Source: Pelodera strongyloides (lineage: Eukaryota; Nematoda; Chromadorea; Rhabditida; Rhabditidae). From it: 64,000 nucleotides of DNA. The position numbers were made by a program, and so were the translations under genes. The notes below the pieces were generated by a model. The model had not been told where the DNA came from. It was given only the letters and a program-made list of their open reading frames with translations, and made no database searches. Where the stretch lies: assembly GCA_036852015.1 (NCBI GenBank), contig JAANDG010000029.1, positions 372,001 through 436,000 of the forward strand, in the 5' to 3' direction. Below, one piece after another: positions 12,477-25,800 of the stretch (its first letter is position 1; the number at the start of each line of letters is the position of its first letter).

Positions 12477-15211
12477 ATGCGGTTGATCTTTTTAGGAGCC
12501 ATGTATTTTTTCTTCATGACTTCCTTTGTTATTCCCATTGCCTGCGTGGCATCATGTTTTCTATTCCTCGGACCACTGATGTTTATCAAGTGAGTGTTTT
12601 CTTATTTTTTAATGGGTTTTGTTATTTACCCGGGAAAGACAACAAAATAGCGAAACTAACAAGTTATGGGGGTCGTTTTCCAAGCAGAGTACTGATCAAT
12701 GACGAATAACATTTTCAGCATGAAGTTGTACAACAAGTTGGAACATAAGCTTTGTTCGATGGTAAACGAACACTGGGTTGCGACTTCCTACTATTGTGGA
12801 CTTCAAGGTGAGATACCGTCAGCTATAGGGTTTCCTCATGACCTCATTCAAGTTTCCGAAACGCTAATTGTAAGGGATAGCAAGCTATGATATGTTAGAA
12901 TTTATGCAAATAACCGACACTTCAGTTCGCGAGTACGGTGCAAAAATTGATGATTTGGAGGACAAGCAATGCCTTCTTATGGCCAATCATCTGGGCTTAA
13001 TCGATCATTTTGTTCTGATGACCTCTCTCCATGATAGGGGACGTGTATCCGGAAGCGTGAGTGGTTTCCCGAATATCATATCTCTAATATGTTTTCTATC
13101 CGCTTATATTTGATATGCAGGCTTGGATACGTATGTGCGATTTGATTATATGTATCAACAATACTCCCCCCCCCCCCCCCCCCCCCTTCACGTCAAAGAT
13201 TCGAACCCCTTACTTGGTTACATGTTTGTTGTATTAATTTGTTTGTTAGTTGTTAATGATGAATTCTTCAGTGGATGTGGGTGATCTATAATATCTGGAA
13301 ATACACCCCATTGGGTGCAATGTGGACTGCTCATGGAAACTTTTTCGTGAATGGAGGACCAACTAGAGTAAGTGTTTCATTGTTTTCTTCTTCTGTAGTT
13401 TTTTCATTTTTCTTGATCATTCTTATATTGAAATAATTACTTTCTTTAGCGCGCCGCTCTTTTGAAAACATTCAAAAATCATCTGACAAAACACTTCCAT
13501 AAGCACAACTATGGGTGGATCGTGATGTACCCGGAGGGATCCAGATTCTACCTGGTTAAACAGAGCGGAGCAAAATTTGCCACCAAGAATGGTCTTGCAC
13601 AACTTCAACACTGTGTCTATCCAAGATCTGCAGCTGCTCATGCAGTCCTGGAGGTTCTCGCTCCCAAGAAAGGTACGAGTTTTCTCTTGTTCTTGGATTT
13701 ACTCTAACTAGAGTAATTGATCCGTGAAATATTAATTTTTAAAAGCATATGTGTGTTCTTGAAGAATTCGGCGCTTTATTTGCACTTGAGTGTTTGAGTA
13801 AACGAATTCTTGCACCGACGAGAGCGGTTTCTATCAACGGTTCACCTTTCAGACGATCCTCAAGTTGCAAACATAGGCAGTGGTGCGCCTATCAATTACA
13901 TAATTGATGCTACCCTCGGATATCCAAAGGGAGATGTTGTTTCAGTTGGTGAGGATATATTTTGTTCATTTTTTGCTCAGGGATATTGTTTACTGCAGAC
14001 TTGTTGACATGCTTGATGACCACCTATCGAACGGTGACTTTGCATTTACATGATTTCGAATGGCATTTGGTAAATCATCTAGTTCAGGTGACGCAATGAT
14101 GGGCGATTTCCCGCACAATGATCCAGTCGTCGCTGTCCACTATGATGTGATTCCGGTTGATCCGGAATGGACGGACGAGAGCAAATTGCAGAAGTTCCTT
14201 TATGAACGGTTAGTTTAAATAATAAAGTAAAAAGGAATGAGGGCTCTAATCGGCCTAATTTAGTCAGCGCTCTTGATCGATAACAGAAACGATAAGGTGT
14301 GTTAACAACATTATTCATCTACTTTTTTCAGATACCAAATCAAGAATGAGTTGCTCGATTACTTCTACAAGACAGGCCACTTCCCCGGTGAGCGATGCAA
14401 AGACGTGGAGGTTTCTATCCAGCGAATGCTTCTCGCTCAGGTGAGATCTTTTACTTCGCATATTCTTACACGAATTGAGAGTGAACCAACTGAAGTATCC
14501 ACAAAAGGTATCGTATGCTGATGTGCTAACAATATATAACAGGGATCACTTGTAAAATATATTAAAGGGACGCGGTCACCGTTTTGACCCTTATGTATAC
14601 TTTGTGTTTTTATTAACTGCACAGCATGAAGAACATAGTGTTGGAAAAAATCCGACGAAAAACGCTGTTTTCAGCGGGAAATTCATTGATTAAAAAAGTT
14701 GCGTCCGATCCAAGGTCCACAGTTAGCCATAGAAAACCAAATGTTATAATGCCCGCGAGGTATTCGACCGATTAATTAGTGGAATAACGTTCGTCAAGTC
14801 ATTATCAGCACGGCCACATGCTAGACAATTACTAGGGTTACGGTGCGTATTGGTTCGAGGACACAATTTTTCGTCATCATTTTACTCGCTGTTGCCGCAT
14901 TTCTTGCAAAACATTTTCCCAACACTATGCGTTATAACTTCTGAAGATAATAAAAACACAAAGTATACATAAGGGCCAAAACGGTGACCGCGTCCCTTTA
15001 ACTTGGCACAGGAGGCAAAACTAGAACAATTGAGCAAAAAAAATTAGCAGACAGCAATGGGAACTATACTGCAGGTCACCTATTTTTGCACTCTTCGTTG
15101 ATAACAAATGAATTTTAGGCGTTCTGGATCTTCGCCTACTACGTCCATCACGAGCTCTGGATCAAACCGATTTGGCTGCTTTTGGCTGCTTATGTCAACT
15201 CGTTCTTCTAA
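12477..15211 (+). CDS. LPGAT1-like lysophospholipid acyltransferase
   Basis: Membrane-bound acyltransferase of the PlsC/LPLAT superfamily, probably acting in the ER on lysophospholipids such as lysophosphatidylglycerol. Nine exons join in frame: 12477-12589, 12719-12807, 12926-13056, 13272-13367, 13450-13672, 13853-13948, 14088-14208, 14332-14440 and 15119-15211, giving 356 residues (human LPGAT1 has about 370). An N-terminal hydrophobic segment covers residues 2-37. The catalytic NHxxxxD box is NHLGLID (H89, D94) and the EGTR-type box is YPEGSR (170-175). The segment WKYTPLGAMWTAHGNFFVNGG-like around exon 4 and the LPRSGAT-like YPRSAAA distinguish LPGAT1 from the related LCLAT1/ALCAT1. The C-terminus is again hydrophobic. 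The last intron holds a foldback transposon. The start is the ATG opening the hydrophobic segment; an upstream exon is not excluded. Confidence 0.88.
13166..13186 (+). repeat. poly(C) run of 21
   Basis: An uninterrupted C21 tract lies in the intron between acyltransferase exons 3 and 4. The opposite strand is G21, so a G-quadruplex or i-motif could form. The length may be uncertain because homopolymers are error-prone in sequencing. Confidence 0.9.
14562..15001. mobile_element. TTAAAGGG foldback element (MITE) in the acyltransferase intron
   Basis: Both ends are TTAAAGGGACGCGGTCACCG in inverse orientation. The terminal inverted repeats run at least 49 bp with a single mismatch that I could see, and weaker similarity continues inward. 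Total length is about 440 bp. There is no coding capacity, so it is non-autonomous. TTAA at both ends may be the target duplication plus the repeat end. Confidence 0.85.
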
Positions 15212-18200
15212 ATACGAATAACACGGGTGTTCACAACTCACAAGTTTACATTGTTCATTGATCTGTTATATATGTACCGTCACCTAGTGATCGTTTTTTA
15301 TGCTGTCGCAGCCTTAACCCATTATTTACCGCCTTTCCATTTAACACATTCTTTCTCTGTACATATTTTACCCTAGATATACGGATATTTTTCGAATTGA
15401 ACAAATCATGTTTTCCGGTTTAAATATACGAAGTTTTGTAACTTATCATGAACTAGAATATATTTATGTTTTTTTACCTTGTTCCTAAAGACATCCACTC
15501 TGATTTGTTTTAGTGATAGCGGCCATATCCAAGTTAGCCCTACGATTACTTGCTTTTAATCTAACACCAATAACGGCTTTTGTTTACCCACTCTTCATGG
15601 TATAAAAAAGTGCCAAATATTTATGGGCTGAAATCCGCCTAGACCCTTAGCGTCATTTATTGTGTCACATTATTTGTCTAATTAGCGACATTTTAATTGC
15701 TTTGAAGCACCACAACAAGCAGTTCAGTCGATCTCGCAGTTGAACACATGCAAATACTTATACGTGAATGGAGAATCTATCCACATAAATAATATATTCT
15801 CTTTGATTCTCCACTTTACACATCAACACGCTTCTACTGATTTTATTTGTTTATTATCTGTCTATTATGCTCATCGTGTCAGATTATTGTCCATTTTTGA
15901 TTCATTCCCTATTTAGAATAAAATCTTAGATTCCTTTTGTACGATTTTGGTCATTAGTCGCGAACGCTTCGTTTAGGAGACATCAATTGATATCGCCCCG
16001 AATGTCGACGATTGAACTGTAGTTACCTTTGTGAAGTCTCTATCTAAGCTAAAATTATGCTCCAACGACTCTTGCCCAAAAAAAATTCAAACCGCTTTAC
16101 TGAGATGAGAGAGTTGCAATTTTACTTCGGAAAAGGCCAAACTTGGAAAACAATTTGAATCTTTTGACCAAAATATTCTTATTGTTAGGAATAAAAGCGG
16201 AATAACCCTTGTTAACCGCTTATCTCACACACCGGTTAATTTTTCCGTGCATTTTTGTTGTCTCTTGAGAGCCATGTTCTTTCAGCTAATTGGAACAAGC
16301 CGAAATGACCATATCGGCAGTGCAATGATGCTTAACCGAAAAGCGGGTCAGCTAGCAAGGTCATCTCGTAACAAAAACACTTGAAAAACGTTTGAAACTG
16401 CTGCTACTTGCCGCACAAACCGTAATCACACTTCACATGGGTTATTCTGGTTAATTACTGCCAGTTTGCTACCACAATCTTGCGGGTTGAAACAATTTGT
16501 GCCCCGTAACTAACACTTAAAGTATAGCCGTGTAGTTGTTAATATACAAATAGTTACAATTATGTAGCAAGTTAAAGAAAATATATGTGACAGTTTTCGT
16601 TTGAATTTCTAGCAGCTAGATCGAATCATCAATGTGATCCATGCCTTTCCACAAATACCCCTTTCAGTATACGAATATAAATCCGAATCGGCCTTTATAT
16701 GGCTGTACTCTCGTTGCGCCGATATCTCTCAATATGTGTGTCTGTCTAGTATAGCTACTATGTATAGTCCCCCATATATCCTCTTTTCCCCGATCGGAGC
16801 AGTCAATCCGTAACTCCATCCGCATTTTATTTGCTCCGACCAACACCACTTTCATAACGGACGTTTAATAGGAACCGTCATCATAAAATCAATATTCCCG
16901 CAGTTAACTGTCTAATTTCACATACACATTTCGCATACGCATATTATGTACCCTGCAAATTATAAAGAAATATATTATCATTTTCTCTGGATAAGGCGAG
17001 TTCTTTCAGCTTACAATTAGCAGCTTGACACTGCAAAAGATCCTCACATCCTCGTTTACAGCATGGAACGATAGCACGGGACGAGGTTGCTATGAAATAT
17101 TTTACTCGCACTAATTATTTAAAGTATTTATTTTAGCCAGCTGTATCTCCAAGAATTCCTCGGTGAAACTTGTCTTGGGTCCCCCGGGGTGGTCCTCCCT
17201 GCTTCCTTCCCTCCAAATAGATCTTCCCGGCTGTCCCGTCCCAGTCCCTTTTCGCAGGGTCAGGTCCCATCGATCGCCCATACACCATTCCCTCGCTCTC
17301 CCGTCAAATCTATTCCCTCCGCTCTTGTCCATATCTCTCCCACGCTCTCTTTATATTTCTCTTCCCTTCACAGAACGCGGCAATCCCAAACATACGACGC
17401 GTCTCTCTGCTTCCAAAATGTACACTTTCCCAAGTGATAAACAGCGACAACCTACAACAATCACTCAGTGTTCGCCGTTTTGTTTGTTTATTTGTTTATT
17501 TTTTTTATATCTCTTCCTGCGCTCGTTTGTTCGCTTTGCCAAGAGTTAGCGTCCACTGAAGGCATCAGTTCGCACGGAGGCGTAATTATTCATGCTTTAA
17601 TACAAAGTTAGAAAGTAGGGACACTTTTTCGTCAGCTCTCCCATGAATTGATCCCGCTACCAACAGTACTGAGTCAGGTACAAATTCTTTTTCTTCTACC
17701 TTCCCACTCAAAAGTTGGCCGATTAGTCGATTAGTCATAGGACGATAGGCTTTCAGTGCTTTTTGTATTTTCAGCAATGCTTCTCTCACAGTTCGAGAAC
17801 AATTTTAGTTGCTGACCTGTCAACTCACTGATGTAATAACCAATTTCCAATATATTTATTCTTTGGGTATTAACGTCTTCTTTTAACTTTTTCTTTGATT
17901 ATTCACAGACGGTTTCATGTAAATTCGGTTTGAAATAAATCCATAATTCTCGAATTTGCTGTGCGAATTATGGCCATTTCTTGTGATCTTGTGACATATA
18001 ATTCGACAAGTATGGGACATATATGCCATATAATTTGCAATGAACTATGCCAAAATATGATCTATTCTGCACAGTTGTGCACAATATAGCCTGTGCCCTG
18101 GGGTTTCACTGAGAATATCTCTCTGAAGTCGCTCAATTTCCCCAAAAAATATCGAATTTCCTTTGAGTCAACTACTCTTTCTTGGTTCACTTTCACAAAA

Positions 18201-19837
18201 TTGTTTCATTTTAGTTTTTTTCTGTAGTTTTCATTAGGCTTTTCGCCTTTCTTTTTTTTCATTGTCAGAATAAAGTATTCAATAATATACATGCAACAAT
18301 TTGTTTAGTTCCCTTTTCCTCTTGCTTAATAAGGCTGTGTAAACTAATACGTACGTTGCTAAAAATTTCGAAGATAAAATAAACAAGTCCCACATTGGCT
18401 CTTTTCCAATTAAATCGCCAATGCTTTAGTGAGCATAACTTTGCCCTAACCATATGCCCTAAGTTGCCCTAAGCATTCTTTTTCTACAAATTTCTAGCAT
18501 CCGTGCTAGTTTTTGTCAGGAACTTTCCTTACTATCATTGTGAGTCGCAGTCATTAATAGAAAATTGTTTGGCATAGAAGAAACATGTGGGTGCAAAATC
18601 AACATTTGCAAATATCGCGAATCAACAAACAGAGAAATGATTTGTCGGAGAGAAGGATTGGAAACATGGAAGACTTTGGAGGCTTTTTATGATCACTGGA
18701 GATCTTTTGGAGTGTTTAGTATTGAATGTACATGCCTTCTGGTTATTGATTGTTGCGCTAGGCTTGTGGCACACTTGAGGATTAATGCTCTTTTTTTTGG
18801 GTTGCGGGCCTCCCGAACTAACCATAAGCACCACGAAAAGCGGGCCTCTAATATTGGAGTAACAGCCCCCACTGCCATTTCTTTTTGGGATTGACTATTA
18901 TCGAACTAGCTAGTTATTCTCGTACTTGAATTGTAATCGCAGAAGCCGCCTAATGTTTTTATGTGGATACAAGTTCCAAATTAACACTGCATTCCTTCCT
19001 TATCGCATTTTTGTGGCGAACAATCACTATGATCTAGAATTACGGCGCATTGCAGCGCTTTTTACTGAAAATTGTTGACGCCCTGGTTTTTTACATCCCT
19101 CGCTTTATGCAAAGTATTTTGTATTGAGCTCTATGTTTATGATCAAAGCCCGATCTCATCATCAGTTTTTTTTTCGTTCCAAATCCGCTCTGTTCTATTT
19201 GTTTACATATTTGTGACTCTTCGCGGATCTCAAGAAACGCTTCCGTATCTGCAAGAAGCTCAAACAAAGCTTGCTAACTCCGATTGGAAATAAATTCTCT
19301 TATCGTTTAATCAAAAAGTTTATATTGCATACTTTCTCGTCTGCAGTCCTGATCCAATTAGAAAGTATAACTAAAATATAGTGCATAAGTAAATAATTGT
19401 GTGTAGGTAGTATGTACATACATGCATTCCTGACTCAGCAGTGACCTTCGCTCTACCTTTTCTACCTTTCCGGTGCGTGTGCGTTGTATAGTCCTCTCAC
19501 CGCATTGACTCACTGAACGGAATATCGATCGGGCCGAGGCTCGAAGCTTTCTCCCTCCTTTTATCTTAAGTACGGAAGTGAGAGGCATAATATTGATTGA
19601 TCGTATAGGTTATAATGTTCAGGTACTCAACGTTAGTGTAGTTTACACACAATCCCGCGTACTAAGAATCCCTTTTCGTTGCTTGCTTCCGGTTTATTAG
19701 TTCTCCTAATACGTCTCTTTTGTTTTATCTCACTCTCGCTAAGTGCTTTCCGTCTGTATTGCTGATTTGTTGTATTGATTTCAGATGTGTTTGTGATCTC
19801 TCACCGTTTGTATTAATTTTGAATGAAATTTTGTTTA
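15212..19837. other. 4.6-kb region upstream of alpha-spectrin
   Basis: It probably contains the acyltransferase 3' UTR and the spectrin promoter and 5' leader. A pyrimidine-rich block at about 17170-17440 opens frames on both strands, but these have no family resemblance. A 109-codon frame at 18565-18894 is likewise unrecognised. I see no gene or RNA that I can support. Confidence 0.45.
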
Positions 19838-19854
19838 CGTTTAAGTATTTACAG
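19838..19854 (+). promoter_or_regulatory. 3' splice acceptor just before the spectrin start
   Basis: TTTAAGTATTTACAG lies six bases before the ATG at 19861, the position expected of a trans-splice acceptor or the end of a 5' UTR intron. Confidence 0.5.
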
Positions 19855-19860
19855 AGTAGC

Positions 19861-22800
19861 ATGTCTGAAGAGGTTTCGCCTCCGGAACATGTACTTGAGG
19901 TACCTCAACCCCAGGAGATTCAGGTTCTAGAGACAGCTGAGGATATTCAGGTGAGCATGCCTTTAGCAGATGATTCCCATTGTGGTATACTACAGTCTCT
20001 TAGACCTTCAAGCTCTGTCATCTTCCTGTTTTTGTTTTCTGAACTTGTATACTTTCAGCATCGACGTCAAGATGTGCTCTCGCATTACTCCCAATTCAAG
20101 GATTATTCCAAGAGCAAGAGAGACCGTCTAGAAGAGGCCAGGCAATTCCAATACTTCAAGAGGTAATACATGAAGCCGTCTTGTATGAAGCAGCATATCT
20201 TCAACCTAGTTGTCACATTTTTACTGCTTGGTTGAGTTTCTAGCGGATTTTATTCAACATTGTTGATCAATTTGAAAATCGACTTTCAAAAAGTGTGCTC
20301 ATTCCAGGGACGCTGATGAGCTGGAAATTTGGATTCTGGAAAAGCTCCAAACTGCGCAAGAAGAGTCATTCAAGGACCCAACTAATTTGCAGGTTCGTAG
20401 CAAAGAAACAGGCCAAGCCATATCTTCTTCCCACTCATTCGACCTTTACCCTTTATCGCTGTATCCCCCCAATACTCCTTTATATGCTTTCTCTGAAGCC
20501 GGGTCCCATATGGTCCTAGGGGGCCCCAGCCGTCCCCCTTTCTCTCTTTGAATGGATTGCTATATGCATTTCCCATTCCCGAAGAGAACCAAAAAAAGAT
20601 GCCAGGGGAAAGTGCCTCTGAATTGGGCCACAATCCCGGACGCATGGGGCTTGGGGCTTCCAAAAGGGACTTGGTTGATTTCACATTGAAAATAAAACGC
20701 GAATACAAAATTAAACTTAGCCCTTGTAAAATTGAATTTGTGCAGGCCTATTAACTCTTATTACGAATACGAATAAATTTCATTCAATACACACTAGCTC
20801 AAGAAGTTTGAACTAGGTTACATGGCTGCAAAAGTTCTTATCTTAAGCTAGGCGACAAAATGATTGTTTGCTTGGTTTTCCTGCTTCCGTACGAGCGCAA
20901 AACGTCATGTTGCATAAAAACGAGCATAAACATTGTCATATAGGATTAAAGTTTATTCTCTCAATGGTCGAATAGGAAAGAATTGCGCAGTTTCACATCT
21001 AAAAACCAACAGGGGCAGTACACTCGTACTATGATTAGTATGATATCAACTAATGACGCTTGGCATTCAATCAAAAAGATCGTGTGAAAAGTGGTCCGTT
21101 TCTTGACGGTTTGAAACTTTAATGTTGAACGTTGATTTTTTTGAAAAAGAAGATAAATAATGAAATACGTGAACATTTCCCCCTTGATTTCGTTTGCCTT
21201 CTCACATACTTACTACGAAGCGATGGATGCATAAGGAGATATAAACGATAAGAATCTCCGCAATCCGAGACTGGAGCTGTAGGATTGCCTTCTAGCCAAA
21301 GGCTGTCCCTGACCTCTACGGAAGGAGACTAGCTGAATCCCTCCCTCTAGTATAGCATAATCCAGTCAGTAGTTAATAAGGGAAGTGGAAAAGAATGTGG
21401 TTTACACCTGACGGATTAAGTGAGATTAATGAAACGGCTGTCAGGAAGAGACATATACCTCTAGCTAATTCAGCACAACGCCAAATTATTAAGGGATGCA
21501 CAGTCCGCAAATTGAACAGTTTCGGCATCATGTTGTGTAATTGGTATACATATTTATTGCTTCAGTTTAAATCGACACCATTTCAGGCAAAGATCCAGAA
21601 GCATGAAGCATTCAGGGCTGAAGTACAGGCTCATTCGAAGACCATCGTCACCTTGGACAAAACTGGAAATGGAATGATCCAACATGGACACTTTGCTTCA
21701 GAAACTATCAGGGTGGGTGCTTACCTTAGACTGTAGAATGGAAGAAAAATGCGATTGCAGTATTGGAATTTAATTTCCGAACACCGGAAGCTTATAACAT
21801 TATTGATTGTCATTTACTTTCAGAAGCGTCTGGAAGAGCTGCACGCCCTCTGGGATAAACTGCAGTTCAAGCTGAACGAGAAAGGAATCAAACTGGACCA
21901 AGCACTGAAGCTGCTTCAGTTCTTGAGACAATGTGATGAGGTATAAAAGTATCTTCACATTATGCGTCGTATTTATGAAAAAGTATTTCTAAAACCCAGT
22001 GTGTTTCGAAACGGCACGGATTTAAATCTGTGTGCTATGAAAAGGTTACTCTCAAAGTATTTATATATAAAAATGGTTAAGGTCCTCCGTTGGGTTCGTG
22101 ACAAGGAGACGTTTGTGACTGCTGAGGACATGGGTATGGATCTGGAACACGTCGAAGTTCTGCAGAGAAAGTTCGAGGAGTTCCTCAAGGTAAACTTTTT
22201 TTAAATGCTTTTAATTTTAGTTATGTTTATTTATTTAGTTTTTTCTTCTTGTCCTAAAAAGACGAGTGTGATAATACCATATTTTATTACAGGATCTGCA
22301 AAACCATCTTTACCGTATCACCGAGATTAATTCGGCCGCCACGAAGCTCGTCGAAGATGGACACACCGAGCATGAACAGATCTACAAGAAGAGGGATGAA
22401 GTGAGTATTGATGCTCTTTACTTTGCCCTGAACGATACCGATCAATTAACTAATTATGAAGGCGGTCGCCAGACCACTAACCGGTTAATGTGTTTTTCAT
22501 CTCCATCGGTTAATGTGTTTTTCATCTCCACTAATTTAGGTAAATGACGCGTGGCATCGTCTGAACACCCTTGCCGCTACTCGCCGTGAGGGACTCTTTG
22601 GAGCACAGCAAGTGCAGAGATTCAACCGAGATGCTGATGAGACTCTGGCATGGATCGCCGAGAAGGTTGGTTATATTGGTTGAGCAGGACTTGTATACGA
22701 CGCTTCATCCGTACTCTCCGCCACTAATTTGGCTGATTTGTGAAGTTACCTCTTTTCAGGACTTGGCTCTCTCGTCGAACGACTACGGACGCGATCTGAA

Positions 22801-25800
22801 CAACGTGCAGGCCCTTCAGAGAAAGCATGAGGGAACTGAGAGAGATCTCGCTGCCCTCGAAGCGAAGATGCAACAACTTGAGAAGGTAGGCTATAACCTT
22901 TATCTTAAAATCAAGTGTATCAGAATAGGGATTCATAGTCTAATGCCTTGTGTTTTAGGATGGACAGCGACTCTGTGAGACCCACCCGGATCACGCGGAT
23001 GCCATCATGGCCAAGACGAACGAAACCAAGGGCCAGTGGGAGAATCTGAAGAAGAAGGCTGCTGAAAGAAAGGCCGGATTGGACAGAAGCTATCAAGTAC
23101 ACCGCTTCCTTGCAGACTATCGGTTAGTTTTTTTCGCATGCTTCAAGACGGTTGCAGATTTTTCCAGTTTGTTTTCCAGCCAATACATCCAAGCTGAATA
23201 ATTCTGACCTTTCTTTTTCAGTGACTTGGTGTCCTGGATTAATGACATGAAGGCGGTTATCCTTGCTGACGAACTTGCAAAGGACGTCGCCGGAGCCGAA
23301 GCCCTGCTCGACATTCATCAGGAGCACAAGGTTAGTGTTAAGGAGGAATTATTATTTTATTTTATCGATTTATCTTTTGTATCAATCTTACTTGAGAAGA
23401 CAATTAATTCTTTTTCCATATCTTCATGTATTTAGACTGAGATCGACGCTCGCGAGGACTCCTTCAACCAGACCACTGATGCTGCCCAGAAGCTCTTGGA
23501 CGAGAGAGTGCCTGAGAGCGCCGAGATCAGAGAGAAGGTGGAGAACCTGGCCACTGAGAAGGCTGCCCTTCTTGCCCTTTGGGGAGAGAAGAGAATCCTC
23601 TACGAACAGTGCATGGACCTTCAGCTCTTCTGCAGAGACACCGATCAGGCCGAGACATGGATGAACAAGCAGGAGGTCGGATTTTTAATCACTGGATGAA
23701 TTCTTAGTAACATACAACTTGGGCTACTTCCACAGTATGTTTATGTCTTTAACTCCAATTAACAACAAGGAAAACTGAATGTTTCTAGGCTTTCCTTGCC
23801 AACGAGGATCTCGGAGACTCTCTGGATGCCGTCGAATCGCTTCTCAAGAAGCACGAGGATTTCGAAAAGAGCTTGGCCGCACAGGAGGAAAAGATCAATG
23901 CCCTCGACGAGTTTGCCTCAAAGCTGATCCAGGGACAGCACTATGCCAAGGATGATGTTGCCAAGAGACGTCAAGTGAGATTTTGCCAAAGTTCGCTCTC
24001 GACCAATTGTGCGTGAAGTTAATTCAAATCAATCTGAAACTTTTTACAGGCCCTTCTTGATCGCCGTCGTCGGCTTGTGGAGCGTGCTGCTGAAAGAAGA
24101 AGACAGCTTGAGGACAGTTTCAAGAGACAACAGTTTGACAGGTATGCAATTCATCTATATGTGTGTGTTTTCAAATGTCGCTAGCATATTGGACCGGGTT
24201 CATGATTTGAGATTAATTCTTCATTTTCAGAGATGTTGACGAGATGGTCTCGTGGATTACTGAGAAGCTGAAGACCGCTCGCGATGATTCCTACCTCGAT
24301 CCGACCAACATCCGCGGAAAACTCCAGAAGCACATGAACTTTGAGCAGGAGCTGAAGGCCAACAGAAACAGATTGGACGACATTAATGAAACCGGAGCAG
24401 CCATTATTGAGAGTGGTCATTATGCTGCCGATCACGTCAGAGGACGGCTCGGAGATGTTGACGCCCTTTGGAACGAGTTGGTCGATGCATCCAACAAGAA
24501 GGTATATTTTGGCAGTTTTACTGGTTTTACATTTTACGTGTTTACATAGTTTGCATAATCGAAAATCGCATTGTGTTGTTGAAATCCTCTAAACAACGTT
24601 TGGTGTTTTAGGCCGCCAAGCTGCGCGAGGCCAGTGAGGAACAGCAGTTCAACCGTAACATCGAGGACTTCGAACTGTGGTTGAGCGAGCAGGAGGGACA
24701 GGCCGCCTCTGAGGACTTTGGAAAGGACCTCGTCTCCGTGCAGAATCTGCAGAAGAAGAACGGTCTTCAGGAGAGCGACTATCAGGCACACAAGGACAGA
24801 ATGGAGGAGATCCGCCAGCAGGTAACTATTTAAAAGTTTTAGTTAATTAAGTTTTTTAGTTAATTGTGATTATGATTTTTGTTGATTATGATTGTTCTGG
24901 TACTGTTGCCCATGCGGGTGCAATTAGTTAATTATGACATTTAGAAGTTATGCTCAGTCACGTGTACATCTTTGTGTTTCAGGCCTCCCGATTCCACCAG
25001 GATGAGCACTTCAACGCTCCAGTCATCCTCCGCAAATTCGAAAGTCTGCAGCAGAGGTTCGACACTCTTTCTGAGCCGCTTCAGAAGAGAAAGTACAAAT
25101 TGGCGGAGTCTCTCCAGGGCAACCAGCTCTTCAGAGACATTGAGGATGAACTTGCCTGGATCAGGGAGAAGGAGCAGATTGCTGCGAGCACGAACAGAGG
25201 TCGGGATTTGATCGGAGTGCAGAACTTGATCAAGAAACATCAGGCTCTGATTGCTGAGATCTCAAACCATGAGCCTCAGATTGACTCGGTTAGCAAGGCA
25301 GCTGAAGACATGATCCAACAGGGTCACTTCCTTGCCCCTGAAATCAGAGACAAACTGGCCCAGCTGAAGGACAACTGGAGAGCTCTTAAGACCAAGGCGG
25401 ACAAGAGAAAGAATGAGCTGAATGACTCCCTCCAGGTATGTTTCCTTACAAATGTTGTGTCGTATTGTGTCGCAAAATACATCCCAGAGTGTTTATGAAG
25501 TCAGATGTGAATGATACAATTGTTTTTTTAGGCTCATCAATATCTGGCTGATGCCAATGAGGCAGAATCCTGGATGGCAGAGAAGGAACCGCTCGTTGGA
25601 AGCACCGACTACGGAAAAGACGAGGACTCAGCCGAATCCCTCCTCAAGAAACACCGTGCCCTTCTTTCGGATCTCGATGCTTTCAAGAGCACAATTGAAG
25701 ATCTTCGCAAACAGGCTGCCCAGTGCAAGTACCAGGAACAGCCGGTTGGACAACTTGGTGAGTATTAGTATGGTGTTAATCACTTTCAAGGATTGCATGT

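Noticed and set aside
17111..17549. Frames of 73-128 codons on both strands
   Set aside because: They arise from a pyrimidine-rich block; no family resemblance.
18565..18894. 109-codon frame upstream of spectrin
   Set aside because: No recognisable motif, antisense frames equally open, and no splice context.
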